DNA of 64,000 nt from Enterovirga aerilata (GTDB taxonomy: Bacteria; Pseudomonadota; Alphaproteobacteria; Rhizobiales; Beijerinckiaceae): positions 434,001 through 498,000 of the forward strand of contig NZ_JABEPP010000003.1 in assembly GCF_013044135.1 (NCBI RefSeq). The letters are read 5' to 3'. The notes under the pieces were generated by a model. That model did no database searches. It saw only the letters and a list, made by a program, of their open reading frames with translations, and was not told the origin of the DNA. The position numbers were made by a program, and so were the translations under genes. Positions 9,595 through 19,884 of the stretch are shown here, piece after piece (positions within the stretch are counted from its first letter, which is position 1; the number at the start of each line of letters is the position of its first letter).

Positions 9595-10521
9595 ATGCAT
9601 GCTGCGATCGAAGTCTCGGCCCTCGAGAAGACCTATGCGTCCGGCTTCACGGCCCTGAAGCCGCTCGATCTCGCCATCCGGCGCGGCGAGATCTTCGCCC
9701 TTCTCGGCCCGAACGGCGCCGGCAAGACGACGCTGATCTCCATCATCTGCGGCATCGTGAACCCGAGCGCCGGGCGCGTCCTCGTCGAAGGCCACGACAT
9801 CCTGCTCGAGCCGCGCAAGACGCGCTCCCTCATCGGCCTCGTCCCGCAGGAGCTGACGACCGACGCTTTCGAGACCGTGTGGGACACCGTCAGCTTCAGC
9901 CGCGGCCTTTTCGGCAAGCGGGCCGATCCCGCCCATATCGAACGCGTGCTGCGCGACCTCTCGCTCTGGGAGAAGCGCGACAGCAAGATCCTGTCGCTGT
10001 CCGGCGGCATGAAGCGGCGGGTGCTGATCGCGAAGGCGCTCTCGCACGAGCCGCAGATCCTGTTTCTCGACGAGCCCACCGCGGGCGTGGACGTGGAGCT
10101 GCGCCGCGACATGTGGAGCCTCGTGCGGCGGCTGCGCGACGAGGGCGTCACGATCATCCTGACCACGCACTACATCCAGGAGGCCGAGGAGATGGCCGAC
10201 CGGGTGGGGGTGATCAACCGCGGCGAGCTGATCCTGGTGGAGGAGAAGGCCGAGCTGATGCGCAAGCTCGGCCGCAAGCGCCTGGTCCTGCAGCTGCAGG
10301 AGCGGCTCGCGGCCATCCCGCCATCCGTCGCCCGGGAGAACCTGGAACTGGCGGGCGGCGGGGCCGAGCTCGTCTATACCTACGACGCGAAGGCGGGCCG
10401 GACCGGCATCACCGCGCTTCTCGGCGATCTCGCGGCAGCCGGGATCCGCTTCACGGATCTGCGGACCGAGCAGAGCTCCCTCGAGGACATCTTCGTCGAC
10501 CTCGTCCGGAGGGCCGCATGA
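9595..10521 (+). CDS. ABC-2 type exporter, ATP-binding subunit
   Basis: A 308-aa ATPase of the YadG/CcmA-like group. Walker [10 protein letters not shown], signature LSGGMKRR, Walker [13 protein letters not shown], and the H-loop [11 protein letters not shown] are all present. The ATG at 9595 follows the mtaB stop by ten bases; an ATG at 9556 inside mtaB is less likely. Its TGA overlaps the ATG of the permease (ATGA), so the two form a transporter. Cargo unknown. Confidence 0.9.
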   Translation: MHAAIEVSALEKTYASGFTALKPLDLAIRRGEIFALLGPNGAGKTTLISIICGIVNPSAGRVLVEGHDILLEPRKTRSLIGLVPQELTTDAFETVWDTVSFSRGLFGKRADPAHIERVLRDLSLWEKRDSKILSLSGGMKRRVLIAKALSHEPQILFLDEPTAGVDVELRRDMWSLVRRLRDEGVTIILTTHYIQEAEEMADRVGVINRGELILVEEKAELMRKLGRKRLVLQLQERLAAIPPSVARENLELAGGGAELVYTYDAKAGRTGITALLGDLAAAGIRFTDLRTEQSSLEDIFVDLVRRAA

Positions 10522-11279
10522 ACCTCCACGCGATCCGGGCGATCTACCTGTTCGAGATGGCGCGCACCCGCCGCACGCTCGTCCAGAGCATCGTGGCGCC
10601 CGTGCTGTCGACCGCGCTCTACTTCGTGGTGTTCGGCGCCGCCATCGGCGGGCGGATCAGCGAGGTCGAGGGCGTGCCCTACGGCTCCTTCATCGTGCCG
10701 GGGCTCATCATGCTCTCGCTCCTGACCCAGAGCATCTCGAACGCGTCCTTCGGCATCTACTTTCCCCGCTTCACGGGCACGATCTACGAGGTCCTCTCCG
10801 CCCCGGTCTCGGCGGCGGAGATCGTGATCGGCTATGTCGGGGCGGCGGCCACGAAGTCGATCATGCTCGGGCTGATCATCCTGCTCACCGCGGCCTTCAT
10901 CGTGCCGCTCAGGATCGATCATCCCCTCGTCATGCTCCTCTTCCTCGTGCTGACGGCGGTGACCTTCAGCCTGCTCGGCTTCATCATCGGCATCTGGGCG
11001 GACGGGTTCGAGCAGCTCCAGCTCGTGCCGCTCCTCGTCGTGACGCCGCTCACCTTCCTGGGCGGGAGCTTCTATTCGGTCGACATGCTGCCGCCGGGCT
11101 GGCGCACCGTCGCGCTCTTCAACCCGGTCGTCTATCTCGTGAGCGGCTTCCGCTGGAGCTTCTTCGGCATCGCCGACGTGAACCCCGCGATCAGCATCGG
11201 GGCGACGCTCGGATTCCTCGCGATCTGCCTCGGGCTCGTCGCCTGGATCTTCCGCACCGGCTACCGCCTGAAGAAATAG
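10518..11279 (+). CDS. ABC-2 type exporter, permease subunit
   Basis: A 253-aa inner-membrane permease of the YadH type, with about six helices and the conserved ABC-2 C-terminal pattern ([28 protein letters not shown]). Its ATG overlaps the ATPase stop. Cargo cannot be read from sequence. Confidence 0.9.
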   Translation: MNLHAIRAIYLFEMARTRRTLVQSIVAPVLSTALYFVVFGAAIGGRISEVEGVPYGSFIVPGLIMLSLLTQSISNASFGIYFPRFTGTIYEVLSAPVSAAEIVIGYVGAAATKSIMLGLIILLTAAFIVPLRIDHPLVMLLFLVLTAVTFSLLGFIIGIWADGFEQLQLVPLLVVTPLTFLGGSFYSVDMLPPGWRTVALFNPVVYLVSGFRWSFFGIADVNPAISIGATLGFLAICLGLVAWIFRTGYRLKK

Positions 11280-11485
11280 GGCCGCCCCGGGACGGGTCGA
11301 GCGAAGGTTTTCGTCCTACGCAATCCGGCCGACTGCTCTTACCCGAATTATTCCACAGAGGTTGATTTCAGAACCTCATGTTTCCCGGTCCAGCACGGTG
11401 GCTGCCGAGCGCCATGTCTCAAGGCTAGACGGCGAGATCGTGTATGTGTTGTATCTTCCCGGACTAAGGGGTGCTGGCCGGGAGG

Positions 11486-12064
11486 ATGAATGGGGAGGAG
11501 TTCACCCGTGTCGTGCAGCGCCTTATCGGCCGGGCGGACACCGAACATTGCATCAAGAAGATCGGCGGCAAGCTCGACGAGCTGTTTCACCTCGACCTTC
11601 TCGGCTACGAAGCGCTCGCATTCTATATCTATTCCAACGCCTCGAACTGGCACGCCGACATCAACCGTGCGCTCTGGGCAGGTGCGAGCGACCCGGACGT
11701 CCTAACATTCGCCCAAGTGCTTGATGAGGCTTTGCTGAAGCTTCCAGCGCTGAAGGGGGAGGCGGGCACTGTATATCGCGGTTTGAACGTCTCCGATATC
11801 GAGGCATTTTCCCAGGCCTATGTCGAGGGCTCGGAGATAGTCTTTCCTGCGTTCACAAGTGCCGCCTACAAGGAATCGGCAGCCTTCGGCGGAAACGTGT
11901 TGTTCATCATCCGGGCCAATAGTGCTCGCTCAGTCTGGTACTTGGCCGCTCATTTCCATGAGGAGGAGGCGCTCCTCCCCACAGGGTGCCGCTTCCGGGT
12001 GGTCAGCACAGCGCAGCGCGGGCAACGTATGGTGATCGTGTTGCAGGAGCTTGGCAGCCGATGA
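11486..12064 (+). CDS. ADP-ribosyltransferase-like protein (putative toxin/effector)
   Basis: A 192-aa protein from the ATG at 11486 (a GTG at 11471 and a GTG at 11513 are alternatives). It shows the R-S-E pattern of arginine- or C3-type mono-ADP-ribosyltransferases: R98 in TVYRGLN, S125 in FPAFTS, and HEEEALLPTG with an ExE pair (E159, E161) in the ARTT loop, followed by the usual CRFRVVS strand. The ~90 N-terminal residues are helical and not recognised. No signal peptide. Codon and base use look less GC-biased than in flanking genes, suggesting transfer. Its TGA overlaps the ATG of a 59-aa gene. Fold call is from motifs; target is unknown. Confidence 0.7.
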   Translation: MNGEEFTRVVQRLIGRADTEHCIKKIGGKLDELFHLDLLGYEALAFYIYSNASNWHADINRALWAGASDPDVLTFAQVLDEALLKLPALKGEAGTVYRGLNVSDIEAFSQAYVEGSEIVFPAFTSAAYKESAAFGGNVLFIIRANSARSVWYLAAHFHEEEALLPTGCRFRVVSTAQRGQRMVIVLQELGSR

Positions 12065-12240
12065 ACTCGGACAAGCAGCAGACGCCCGTAAAAGGCACGA
12101 CCCGGGACCAGCGCCGGCGTCCATCCGGCAAAGTCACGCCGAAGGAAGCTCGGATCGCGGAGCAATTCCTGGAGGGCCGGGAAGACAAGAACTGGCCTGC
12201 CACACCCATGCAGCGCCGCATGCAGGGAGCCGGGCGCTAG
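12061..12240 (+). CDS. 59-aa basic protein overlapping the ART gene
   Basis: Begins MNSDKQQTPVKG; rich in Lys/Arg with a helical middle (KVTPKEARIAEQFLEGR). The ATG overlaps the upstream TGA (ATGA) and a GCAGGAG lies about 11 nt before it, so it is probably translated together with the ADP-ribosyltransferase-like protein. It could be a partner, an immunity protein or the antitoxin, but its basic charge is unusual for an immunity protein against an ART. No family recognised. Confidence 0.55.
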   Translation: MNSDKQQTPVKGTTRDQRRRPSGKVTPKEARIAEQFLEGREDKNWPATPMQRRMQGAGR

Positions 12241-12276
12241 GCCGTCGCGTGGTGTGACCGGGCGGCGTTCTGTGAA

Positions 12277-12300
12277 GGGCCGCCCCCGACGAGGCGGCCC
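12277..12300. terminator. GC hairpin between convergent genes
   Basis: GGGCCGCC and GGCGGCCC flank an 8-nt loop between the convergent 59-aa gene and the metQ gene. No U-run, so its strength as a terminator is uncertain. Confidence 0.45.
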
Positions 12301-12308
12301 CGGCGGGA

Positions 12309-13094
12309 TCACCAGCTCGCGATCACGGCGCCCTTGAACTTGTCGGCGATGAAGGCCTTCACCTCCGGCGAGCGATAGGCTTCCACGAGTTCCTTCACCC
12401 AGGGCTTGTCCTTGTCGGCGCTGCGCACTGCGATCAGGTTCACGTAGGGCCCCTTCGGGTCCTCCTTGAGGATCGCGTCGTTCGGGCTGAGCCCGGCCGA
12501 GACGAGATAGTTCGTGTTGATCGCGGCCGCATCCACGTCGTCGAGCGAGCGCGGCGTCTGGGCGGCGTCCACCTCGATGAACCTGAGCCGCCGCGGGTTC
12601 TCGACGATGTCCGCCACGGACGGCTTGAAGCCGACATCCGGCTTCAGCTTCAGCACGCCCTTGTCCTGCAGGAGCAGGAGCGCGCGGCCGCCATTGGTGG
12701 GGTCGTTCGGGATCGCGATCGAGCCGCCCTGCGGCACGGCGTCGAAACTCTTGTGCTTCTTGGAATAGACGCCCATCGGGAAGTTGACGGTAAGCCCGAC
12801 GGCCTCGATCCTGAAGCCGCGATCGGCCTTCTGGTTGTCGAGATAGGGCGTGTGCTGGAAGGAATTGGCCTCGAGCTCGCCGGCATCGAGCGCCGCGTTC
12901 GGCACGACGTAGTCGGAGAACTCGACCACCTTCAGGTCGAGGCCGCGCTTGGCGGCGACCGGCTTCACGGCTTCCAGGATCTGGGCATGCGGGCCGGGCG
13001 TCACGCCGACCCGGATCGTCTGGAGCGACTGCGCCAGCGCCGGGCCGGCGAGGATCGAGGCGGCGAAGCCCGCCGCGAGGAGAAGGTGCTTCAT
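12309..13094 (-). CDS. metQ: MetQ-family substrate-binding protein (first of three)
   Basis: Periplasmic binding protein (261 aa) of the NlpA/MetQ family for the MetNI importer. It has a type I signal (ends GPALAQ) rather than a lipobox, so it is soluble. Typical motifs are present: VGVTPGPHAQILE, SFQHTPYL, SIAIPNDPTNGGRALLLL. Located 41 bp downstream of a second metQ and part of the metNI-metQ-metQ operon. Binds methionine or a related compound; the exact ligand is not readable. Confidence 0.9.
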   Translation of the reverse strand: MKHLLLAAGFAASILAGPALAQSLQTIRVGVTPGPHAQILEAVKPVAAKRGLDLKVVEFSDYVVPNAALDAGELEANSFQHTPYLDNQKADRGFRIEAVGLTVNFPMGVYSKKHKSFDAVPQGGSIAIPNDPTNGGRALLLLQDKGVLKLKPDVGFKPSVADIVENPRRLRFIEVDAAQTPRSLDDVDAAAINTNYLVSAGLSPNDAILKEDPKGPYVNLIAVRSADKDKPWVKELVEAYRSPEVKAFIADKFKGAVIASW

Positions 13095-13135
13095 CGTTCG
13101 GTGTCTTTCTTCTCGAGGATCGGGGCGGCGCGCGG

Positions 13136-13927
13136 CTACCAGGTCGGGATGTAGGCGCCCTTGAACCGGGTCAGGATGAACTCCTTCACGGGTTCCGACC
13201 GGTAGGCCTCGACGAAGGCCTTGACCCAGGGCTTGTCCCTGTCCTGCTCGCGCACCGCGATGATGTTGACCCACGGGCCCTCGACCGGTTCCTTGATGAG
13301 CGGATCGGTCACCGGCGAGAGTCCCGCCTGGATGGCATAGTTGTTGTTGATCGAGGCGGCGTCGACGTCGTCGAGGGAGCGGGCGAGCTGGGCCGCGTCC
13401 AGCTCGACGAAGCGGAAGCGCTTCGGGTTTCCGGCGATATCCGCGATGGTGGACGCCGTGTTCGTCGGGTCCTTCAGCTTGATGACGCCGTTCGCGTCCA
13501 GGATCTGGAGCGAGCGCGCCCCGTTGGAGGGATCGTTCTGGATCGCGATGGTCGCACCGGCGGGCAGGTCCTCGATCCGCTTGTACTTCTTGGAATAGAT
13601 GCCCTGCGGCGAGGCCGTGGTGGTCGCGACCTTCACGAGCTTCCAGCCGGTCTTCGCGATCTGGTTCTTGAGGTAGGGCTCGTGCTGGAACGAGTTCACC
13701 TCGATGTCGCCTGCGGCGAGCGCCTGGTTGGGGACGACGTAGTCGGTGAACTCGATGACCTTCAGGTCGAGCCCGCGCTCCGCCGCGACCTTCTTCACGG
13801 CGCCCAGCACCTCCGCATGCGGGCCGGCCGTCACGCCGACCCGGATCGTCTCGGCCCGGGCCTCGGCCGCGAGCACGCAGAGGGTCATCGCCGCGCCGAG
13901 CACGGCGCGTCGGGACAGAAGCGACAT
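13136..13927 (-). CDS. metQ: MetQ-family substrate-binding protein (second of three)
   Basis: A 263-aa paralogue of the neighbouring protein, with a signal containing paired Arg (SRRAVLGAAM) and ending AEARA. Motifs VGVTAGPHAEVLG, SFQHEPYL and ATIAIQNDPSNGARSL mark the family. Lies 27 bp after metI. Tandem paralogues suggest ligand range is split between them (inference). Confidence 0.9.
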   Translation of the reverse strand: MSLLSRRAVLGAAMTLCVLAAEARAETIRVGVTAGPHAEVLGAVKKVAAERGLDLKVIEFTDYVVPNQALAAGDIEVNSFQHEPYLKNQIAKTGWKLVKVATTTASPQGIYSKKYKRIEDLPAGATIAIQNDPSNGARSLQILDANGVIKLKDPTNTASTIADIAGNPKRFRFVELDAAQLARSLDDVDAASINNNYAIQAGLSPVTDPLIKEPVEGPWVNIIAVREQDRDKPWVKAFVEAYRSEPVKEFILTRFKGAYIPTW

Positions 13928-13954
13928 GGTGTTCTCCTTGGGTTGAGAGACGGA

Positions 13955-14620
13955 TCAGCCGTGACGCAGGCGCTTGTTCAGGCGCCGGGACAGGTGGTCG
14001 CCCGTGCTCTGGACGAGCTGTACGAGGACGATGAGGACCACCACCACCACGGCCATCACGTCGGGCATGAAGCGCTGATAGCCGTAGCGGATGCCGAGAT
14101 CGCCGAGGCCGCCCCCGCCGACCGCGCCGACCATGGCCGAGAAGCCGAGAAGGCTCACGACCGCGAGCGTGAGGGACAGCACGATCGCCGGCAGGGCCTC
14201 GGGCACGAGCACCTTGCGCACGATCTGGAGCGGCGTCGCGCCCATGGCCCGGGCCGCCTCGACGAGGCCCTGGTCGACCTCCCGGATCGCGCCCTCGATC
14301 AGGCGCGCGATGAACGGCGTCGCCGCGATCGTGAGCGGCACGATGGCGGCCTTCGTGCCGATGGAGGTGCCGACCAGCAGCCGGGTGAAGGGGATGATCG
14401 CGACGACCAGGATGATGAAGGGCGTCGAGCGGGTCGCGTTCACCACGAAGCCGAGCGCCTTGTTGACGAGCGGGGCCGCGAAGAGCTCGCCGCGCCCGCT
14501 CGTCGCCAGGAACACGCCGAGCGGCAGCCCCATGAGGGTGGCGAGCGAGGCGGAGACGGCCACCATCCAGAGCGTATCGAGGGTCGCCTCCCAGATGAGG
14601 CGCAGGATCTCAGGCGACAT
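13955..14620 (-). CDS. metI: methionine ABC transporter permease MetI
   Basis: A 221-aa inner-membrane permease with five hydrophobic segments and the EAA loop ([24 protein letters not shown]). Overlaps the end of metN by 11 bp, which supports co-translation. Typical length for MetI. Confidence 0.94.
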   Translation of the reverse strand: MSPEILRLIWEATLDTLWMVAVSASLATLMGLPLGVFLATSGRGELFAAPLVNKALGFVVNATRSTPFIILVVAIIPFTRLLVGTSIGTKAAIVPLTIAATPFIARLIEGAIREVDQGLVEAARAMGATPLQIVRKVLVPEALPAIVLSLTLAVVSLLGFSAMVGAVGGGGLGDLGIRYGYQRFMPDVMAVVVVVLIVLVQLVQSTGDHLSRRLNKRLRHG

Positions 14621-15719
14621 AGCCGATCACCTCCGTGTCGAGGTCGCGGGCCTGGAGGAAGGTCAGGGCCTGGCCGAGCTTCGCCGGGTCGTTCGGCAGG
14701 CTGACCACGAGGGTGCCGAAGGGTCGCCCGGCGATCTCGTCGACCGAGCCGGACAGGATGTTGAGGTCGAGCCCGAGCTCCCGCGACAGTTCCGAGATGA
14801 CGGGATCGGTCGCGTGCGGGCCGCGGAACAGGATGCGCAGCGCGACCGCCGCGCCCGGGACGGGCTCGGGCCTGAGATGCGCGCGCAGATAGGGCGGGAG
14901 CTCGCGGCCCGTCTCGGCGCCGAGGAAGGACCTCGTGGTCGGATGTTTCGGCCGGGTGAAGATGTCGAACACCTCGCCATGCTCGACGATGCGGCCGGCA
15001 TCGATCACGGCGACCTCGCGCGCGACCCCGCGGATGACCGACATCTCGTGCGTGATGAGGAGGATGGTGAGGCCGAGTTCGCGGTTGATGGAGGACAGGA
15101 GCTCCAGGATGGAGCGCGTCGTTTCCGGGTCGAGCGCGGAGGTCGCCTCGTCCGAGAGCAGCACCTTGGGCCGCGTCGCGAGCGCGCGCGCGATGCCGAC
15201 CCGCTGCTTCTGGCCTCCGGATAGCTCGGCCGGGTAGCGGTGCCGTTTATCCGCGAGCCCGACCATATCGAGCAGCGGCTCCACACGTCTCCTGATCTCC
15301 GCCTTAGGCATCCCGGCGATCTCGAGCGGCAGCGCGACGTTGTCGAAGGCCGTGCGCGACGAGAGCAGGTTGAAGTGCTGGAAGATCATGCCGACGCGGC
15401 GGCGGATGTCGCGAAGCCCGCGCTCGTCGAGGCCCGAGACCTCCGTCCCGTCGACGACCACCTTCCCGCTCGTCGGCTTCTCGAGCCCGTTCACGAGGCG
15501 GATGAGCGTCGACTTCCCGGCGCCGCTGCGGCCGATCACGCCCAGGATCGAGCCGGCAGGCACGGCGAGATCGATGCCCGACAGCGCCCGGACCTCCGCC
15601 GCGCCCTTGCCGCGGGCCGCGAAGGTCTTCGAGACGTTCTCGAACCGGATGGCGGCTGCGGCGGGGATCGGGAGCGGTGCGGCTTCGCTCAAATCCGAAG
15701 GCCGGACGGGCATGTTCAT
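14610..15719 (-). CDS. metN: methionine ABC transporter ATP-binding protein MetN
   Basis: A 369-aa ATPase. Walker [11 protein letters not shown], signature LSGGQKQR, Walker [13 protein letters not shown]. The C-terminal ~100 residues form the NIL regulatory domain, which in this family binds methionine and inhibits transport. The start at 15719 is preferred; the frame stays open upstream into the control region. First gene of metN-metI-metQ-metQ. Confidence 0.93.
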   Translation of the reverse strand: MNMPVRPSDLSEAAPLPIPAAAAIRFENVSKTFAARGKGAAEVRALSGIDLAVPAGSILGVIGRSGAGKSTLIRLVNGLEKPTSGKVVVDGTEVSGLDERGLRDIRRRVGMIFQHFNLLSSRTAFDNVALPLEIAGMPKAEIRRRVEPLLDMVGLADKRHRYPAELSGGQKQRVGIARALATRPKVLLSDEATSALDPETTRSILELLSSINRELGLTILLITHEMSVIRGVAREVAVIDAGRIVEHGEVFDIFTRPKHPTTRSFLGAETGRELPPYLRAHLRPEPVPGAAVALRILFRGPHATDPVISELSRELGLDLNILSGSVDEIAGRPFGTLVVSLPNDPAKLGQALTFLQARDLDTEVIGYVA

Positions 15720-16144
15720 CGCAGGGGTGCAGACGGTGGATCGGCGGAGGAAAGGCGGGGTGCTGTGTCCCATATCGTTCGACATAACGCAACAGAATGT
15801 TCTTTTTATCAAACGAATTCCTGCAGGTCTTTTTCCTTTCCTGGGGCGACGCCTTGGACGGAAAGTCTCCCGTTCCGGCCCGCGGCCGAGCCGAAACCTG
15901 ACGGGCCCCGCTTCGCCCGGCTTGCCGCCACGACGCGAGGTCCACGCGGTTGGAAGGACGGAACCGGCTGCAAAAATCCGATATTTAGAACGATACCCCC
16001 TCTCGGATTAGCGCGAATGAGAGAGAAGTCTCAAGCGTGTCGTTCTTTTGAAAGAACGTTTCATTGACCGCAGGCACCCGGAACGGGAATGCTTCGGCAT
16101 CGCAGGCCGGCCTTCTTCGGCCCAAGCGAACCGCCGAGGAGCTC
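15720..16144. promoter_or_regulatory. divergent control region with 18-bp palindrome (16041-16058)
   Basis: 425 bp between divergent metN and the third metQ. It holds a perfect palindrome, CGTTCTTT-TG-AAAGAACG, at 16041-16058. Related half-sites occur at about 15799 (TGTTCTTT) and 15988 (AGAACG). An A+T-rich stretch at 15780-15835 probably holds the metN promoter. The palindrome looks like a dimeric regulator site, perhaps for a sulfur/methionine regulator. I see no clear SAM-type riboswitch here. Confidence 0.6.
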
Positions 16145-16945
16145 ATGGTGACTTCATCCTGGACCCGCCGCCTGGTGATGGCGGCGACACTCGCGGCAAC
16201 CGCCGCCGCCGCATCATCCGCTGCCGCCGAGCGTCGGCTGAGGATCGGTCTCAACCCGGGCCCGACGGTTGAGTTCGTGAAGCGGGCGGCGGCCCTGGCG
16301 GAGAAGGACGGCCTCAGGATCGAGACGGTCGAATTCACCGATTGGGTCACGCCGAACCTCGCGCTCGCCGCGGGCGACATCGACCTCAACTTCTTCCAGA
16401 ACGTCGCCTACCTGAACACGCAGATCGAGCAGCGGCGGCTTGACCTCGTGCCGGTCGCGGGCGCGCTGATCGTGCCGACGGGTCTCCACTCCCGCAAGAT
16501 CAAGAGCATCGCCGAGCTCCCGGACGGCGCCACGGTCGCCGTCGCGAACGACCCGCTCAACTCCGCCCGCGGGCTGCTCCTCCTGCAAAAGGCCGGGCTG
16601 ATCCGGCTGAAGGACGGGGTCGGCATCAAGGCGACCCGGTTCGACATCATCGAGAACCCGAAGAAGCTGACCATCGTCGAGCTGGAGGGCACCCAGCTCG
16701 CGGTATCGCTGAGCGACGTCCACCTCGCCTCGATCTCGCCTTATGTCGCGATCCCGGCCGGGATCGATCCGGCGGCGGCGTTGCTGCAGGAGGATTTCGA
16801 CAACGCGCTCCTGCAGCTCAGCTTCGTGGCACGCCGCGATCGGGCGGCGGACAAGGACATCGGGCTGTTCCTGAAGTCTTTCCTCAGCGCCGAGGTGAAG
16901 AGCTACATCGCGGACAAGTATCCGCATTTCAAGACGGCCTGGTAG
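16145..16945 (+). CDS. MetQ-family substrate-binding protein (third, divergent)
   Basis: A 266-aa NlpA/MetQ-type protein from the ATG at 16145, with GAGGAG just upstream. The signal peptide ends SSAAAE. It is more distant than the tandem pair: the family SFQH motif reads NFFQNVAYL. It is followed 78 bp later by a flavin monooxygenase, and so may supply a sulfur compound for that enzyme. It has no own MetNI and may use the divergent one. Confidence 0.85.
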   Translation: MVTSSWTRRLVMAATLAATAAAASSAAAERRLRIGLNPGPTVEFVKRAAALAEKDGLRIETVEFTDWVTPNLALAAGDIDLNFFQNVAYLNTQIEQRRLDLVPVAGALIVPTGLHSRKIKSIAELPDGATVAVANDPLNSARGLLLLQKAGLIRLKDGVGIKATRFDIIENPKKLTIVELEGTQLAVSLSDVHLASISPYVAIPAGIDPAAALLQEDFDNALLQLSFVARRDRAADKDIGLFLKSFLSAEVKSYIADKYPHFKTAW

Positions 16946-17023
16946 CCCCGGCCCTCCGCGCCTTTCCCTCTGCCCCCGCCGGACCTGCCGCCTCCGCGCG
17001 AGCGCTTCACCGCGAGACAGACT

Positions 17024-18412
17024 TTGACCCCCGAAAGACCCCCCTTCGTGCTCAGCTTCTTCCAGGACAAGGTCGGGCACGACCTCGCGGCCTGGCGCCA
17101 TCCGGAGGCGGCGACCGAGACCGTGCTCACGCTCGAGTACCAGGCCCGGCTCGCCCGAACGGCGGAGCGCGGCAAGTTCGACATGGTGTTCCTCGCAGAC
17201 GCCCTGACCCTCCTGCCGGAGAACAATTCCGCCTTCACGACGACCTTCTACTTCGAACCCCTCGTCCTGCTCGCGACGCTCGCGGCGGCGACGAAGCGGA
17301 TCGGGCTCGCCGCCACCGTCTCCACCTCCTACGGCGAGCCGTACCACGTCGCCCGGGCCTTCGGGACGCTCGACCTTCTCAGCGGCGGCCGCGGCGCCTG
17401 GAACGTCGTGACCTCCATGCGGGAGAGCGAGGCCTGGAACTTCGGCCGCGAGGGCAGCCTCGACCACGCGACCCGCTACGAGCGGGCGCAGGAATTTCTC
17501 GACGTCGTTCGCCTCCTGTGGCGCAGCTGGGAGCCTGACGCGATCGTCGCCGACCGCGCCAGCGGCCGCTTCGCCGATCCCGACAAGATCCACCCGATCC
17601 GCCACCGGGGCCGCCATTTCGCGGTCGAGGGTCCGCTCAACGTGCCGCGCTCGCCGCAGGGCGAGCCGGTGATCGTCCAGGCCGGCGCCTCCAGCATCGG
17701 CAAGGCCTTCGCGGCCCGCAACGCGGAGGTGATCTTCGCCTCGACCCCGGATCTCCGCTCCGCCCGGGCCTTCTACGCCGACGTGAAGGAAGCCGCGGTG
17801 GCGGAGGGGCGCCGGCCGGAGGCGATCAAGATCCTGCCCGGCATGATCCCCATCGTCGGCCGGACGCGTGCGGAGGCAGAGGAGAAGCACCGGTTCCTGA
17901 AGGGATTGCTGCTTCCCGAGGCCGCGATCCGGTACCTCTCGCAATGGCTGGAGACGGACCTCTCCGGGTTCGATCCCGACCGCCCGCTGCCGGACATCTT
18001 CGACATCGAGCGGATCCGGGGCCAGAAGGGACGCTTCGCCAACATCATCGACATTTCGCGGCGGGAGAAGCTGACGCTCGGCGCGCTCGCCGCACGCGTG
18101 GCCGCCACCCGCACGCACTGCTTCATGGTCGGCACCGCGGAGGAGATCGCCGACGAGATGGAGGCCTGGCTCGACGGAGGCGGCTGCGACGGGTTCAACA
18201 TCCTGACGACGCATCTGCCGGCAGGGCTCGACGAGTTCGTCGACGAGGTGGTGCCCTTGCTCCAGGAGCGCGGCCGGTTCCGGGCCGATTATGAGCACGA
18301 GACCCTGCGCGGGCATCTCGGCCTGCCCTTCGACGAAGCCTCCCTCGAGCGGCGCGGCGTCTCCGAAGCTCCGCGCTACCACGCCAGACTGACCGAGACC
18401 GCTTCGGCATAG
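17024..18412 (+). CDS. NtaA/SnaA/DszA-family flavin-dependent monooxygenase
   Basis: Luciferase-like FMNH2-dependent monooxygenase (462 aa, usual for the NtaA/DszA branch). Starts at a TTG at 17024. Family motifs: FDMVFLADAL, GLAATVSTSYGEPYH, GRGAWNVVTS, and QAGASSIGKAFAARNAE. Such enzymes oxidise chelators, sulfones or sulfonates. The metQ-type gene directly upstream suggests an organosulfur substrate, but that is inference. It needs a flavin reductase that is not seen here. Confidence 0.87.
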   Translation: MTPERPPFVLSFFQDKVGHDLAAWRHPEAATETVLTLEYQARLARTAERGKFDMVFLADALTLLPENNSAFTTTFYFEPLVLLATLAAATKRIGLAATVSTSYGEPYHVARAFGTLDLLSGGRGAWNVVTSMRESEAWNFGREGSLDHATRYERAQEFLDVVRLLWRSWEPDAIVADRASGRFADPDKIHPIRHRGRHFAVEGPLNVPRSPQGEPVIVQAGASSIGKAFAARNAEVIFASTPDLRSARAFYADVKEAAVAEGRRPEAIKILPGMIPIVGRTRAEAEEKHRFLKGLLLPEAAIRYLSQWLETDLSGFDPDRPLPDIFDIERIRGQKGRFANIIDISRREKLTLGALAARVAATRTHCFMVGTAEEIADEMEAWLDGGGCDGFNILTTHLPAGLDEFVDEVVPLLQERGRFRADYEHETLRGHLGLPFDEASLERRGVSEAPRYHARLTETASA

Positions 18413-18559
18413 TCCGGCCTGGACCGATCGCCCGCGCAGATCGGAACCTGCGCCGGCCATTGCCGGGTCACGCATGCGGATCGTCGGCACCCGTTGCTCA
18501 TCCTCCGTATCGACTGATAAGCGCAGGCGTTCCCTTCTCAGACGGATCGCCTGCCGCCC

Positions 18560-19792
18560 ATGGCCGACAAGCAAGTGAAGAAGGTCGTGCTCGCCTATTC
18601 GGGCGGGCTCGACACCTCGATCATCCTCAAGTGGCTGCAGACCACCTATGGCTGCGAGGTCGTGACCTTCACGGCCGATCTCGGCCAGGGCGAGGAACTC
18701 GAGCCTGCGCGGCGCAAGGCGCAGCTTCTCGGCATCAGGGACGAGAACATCTTCATCGAGGACCTGCGCGAGGAATTCGTGCGGGACTACGTGTTCCCGA
18801 TGTTCCGGGCGAACGCCCAGTACGAGGGCGTGTACCTGCTCGGCACCTCCATCGCCCGGCCTCTCATCGCCAAGAAGCAGATCGAGATCGCCGAGAAGGT
18901 CGGCGCCGATGCGGTGGCCCACGGGGCGACGGGCAAGGGCAACGACCAGGTCCGGTTCGAGCTCGGCTATTACGCGCTGAAGCCCGACATCAAGGTCATC
19001 GCGCCCTGGCGCGAATGGGATTTCCGGTCGCGGGAAGCCCTCATCGACTTCGCCGAGAAGCACCAGATCCCGATCGCCAAGGACAAGCGCGGCGAGGCGC
19101 CGTTCTCCGTCGACGCCAACCTCCTGCACGCCTCCTCGGAGGGCAAGGTTCTGGAGGACCCCGCCCAGGAGGTGCCGGACTACGTCTATTCGCGCACGCT
19201 CTCGCCCGAGGAGGCGCCGGACAGGCCGACGGTGATCACGATCGGCTTCGAGCGCGGCGACGCGGTCTCGATCGACGGGCAGCGCATGTCGCCCGCGACG
19301 CTTCTCGCCCGGCTCAACCAGCTCGGGCATGACAACGGCATCGGCCGGCTGGACCTCGTCGAGAACCGCTTCGTGGGCATGAAGAGCCGCGGCATGTACG
19401 AGACGCCCGGCGGCACGATCCTGCTGCCGGCGCATCGCGCGATCGAGTCGATCACGCTCGACCGCGGCGCGGCGCATCTCAAGGACGAGCTGATGCCGCG
19501 CTATGCGGAGCTCATCTATAACGGGTTCTGGTTCTCGCCGGAGCGCGAGATGCTCCAGGCGCTGATCGACAGAAGCCAGGAGATGGTGACGGGCGAGGTC
19601 CGGCTGAAGCTCTACAAGGGCGGGGTCTACGTGATCGGCCGCCAGAGCCCCAACACCCTCTACGACCAGGAGCTCGTGACCTTCGAGGAGGGCGCGGTCG
19701 CCTACGACCACCGCGACGCGGCGGGCTTCATCAAGCTGAACGCGCTGCGGCTGCGCACCCTCGGCCAGCGCCGGAAGAAGCTGGGCGGCTGA
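18560..19792 (+). CDS. argG: argininosuccinate synthase
   Basis: A 410-aa cytosolic ligase joining citrulline and aspartate with ATP in arginine synthesis. N-terminal PP-loop AYSGGLDTS, aspartate/citrulline motifs ([24 protein letters not shown]), and normal length. Single-gene unit; 147 bp upstream carries no other gene. Confidence 0.97.
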   Translation: MADKQVKKVVLAYSGGLDTSIILKWLQTTYGCEVVTFTADLGQGEELEPARRKAQLLGIRDENIFIEDLREEFVRDYVFPMFRANAQYEGVYLLGTSIARPLIAKKQIEIAEKVGADAVAHGATGKGNDQVRFELGYYALKPDIKVIAPWREWDFRSREALIDFAEKHQIPIAKDKRGEAPFSVDANLLHASSEGKVLEDPAQEVPDYVYSRTLSPEEAPDRPTVITIGFERGDAVSIDGQRMSPATLLARLNQLGHDNGIGRLDLVENRFVGMKSRGMYETPGGTILLPAHRAIESITLDRGAAHLKDELMPRYAELIYNGFWFSPEREMLQALIDRSQEMVTGEVRLKLYKGGVYVIGRQSPNTLYDQELVTFEEGAVAYDHRDAAGFIKLNALRLRTLGQRRKKLGG

Positions 19793-19884
19793 GCCTTCGC
19801 TTTCAGGAGAAGGCCCGGAAGGGGATTCACCTCTCGTCCATCCCGGCGTGCTTCACTCCTCGCAATCAGGAGTGGGCGCGCCTC

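Noticed and set aside
15720-16144. Possible SAM riboswitch upstream of metN
   Set aside because: No recognisable SAM-II or SAM-I-like core near the start codon; a protein operator (the palindrome) explains the region better.
16214-19711. 1165-codon open frame on the minus strand across metQ, the monooxygenase and argG
   Set aside because: It is antisense to three clear genes; composition is Asp/Arg/His/Leu-rich as expected for a shadow of high-GC coding DNA.
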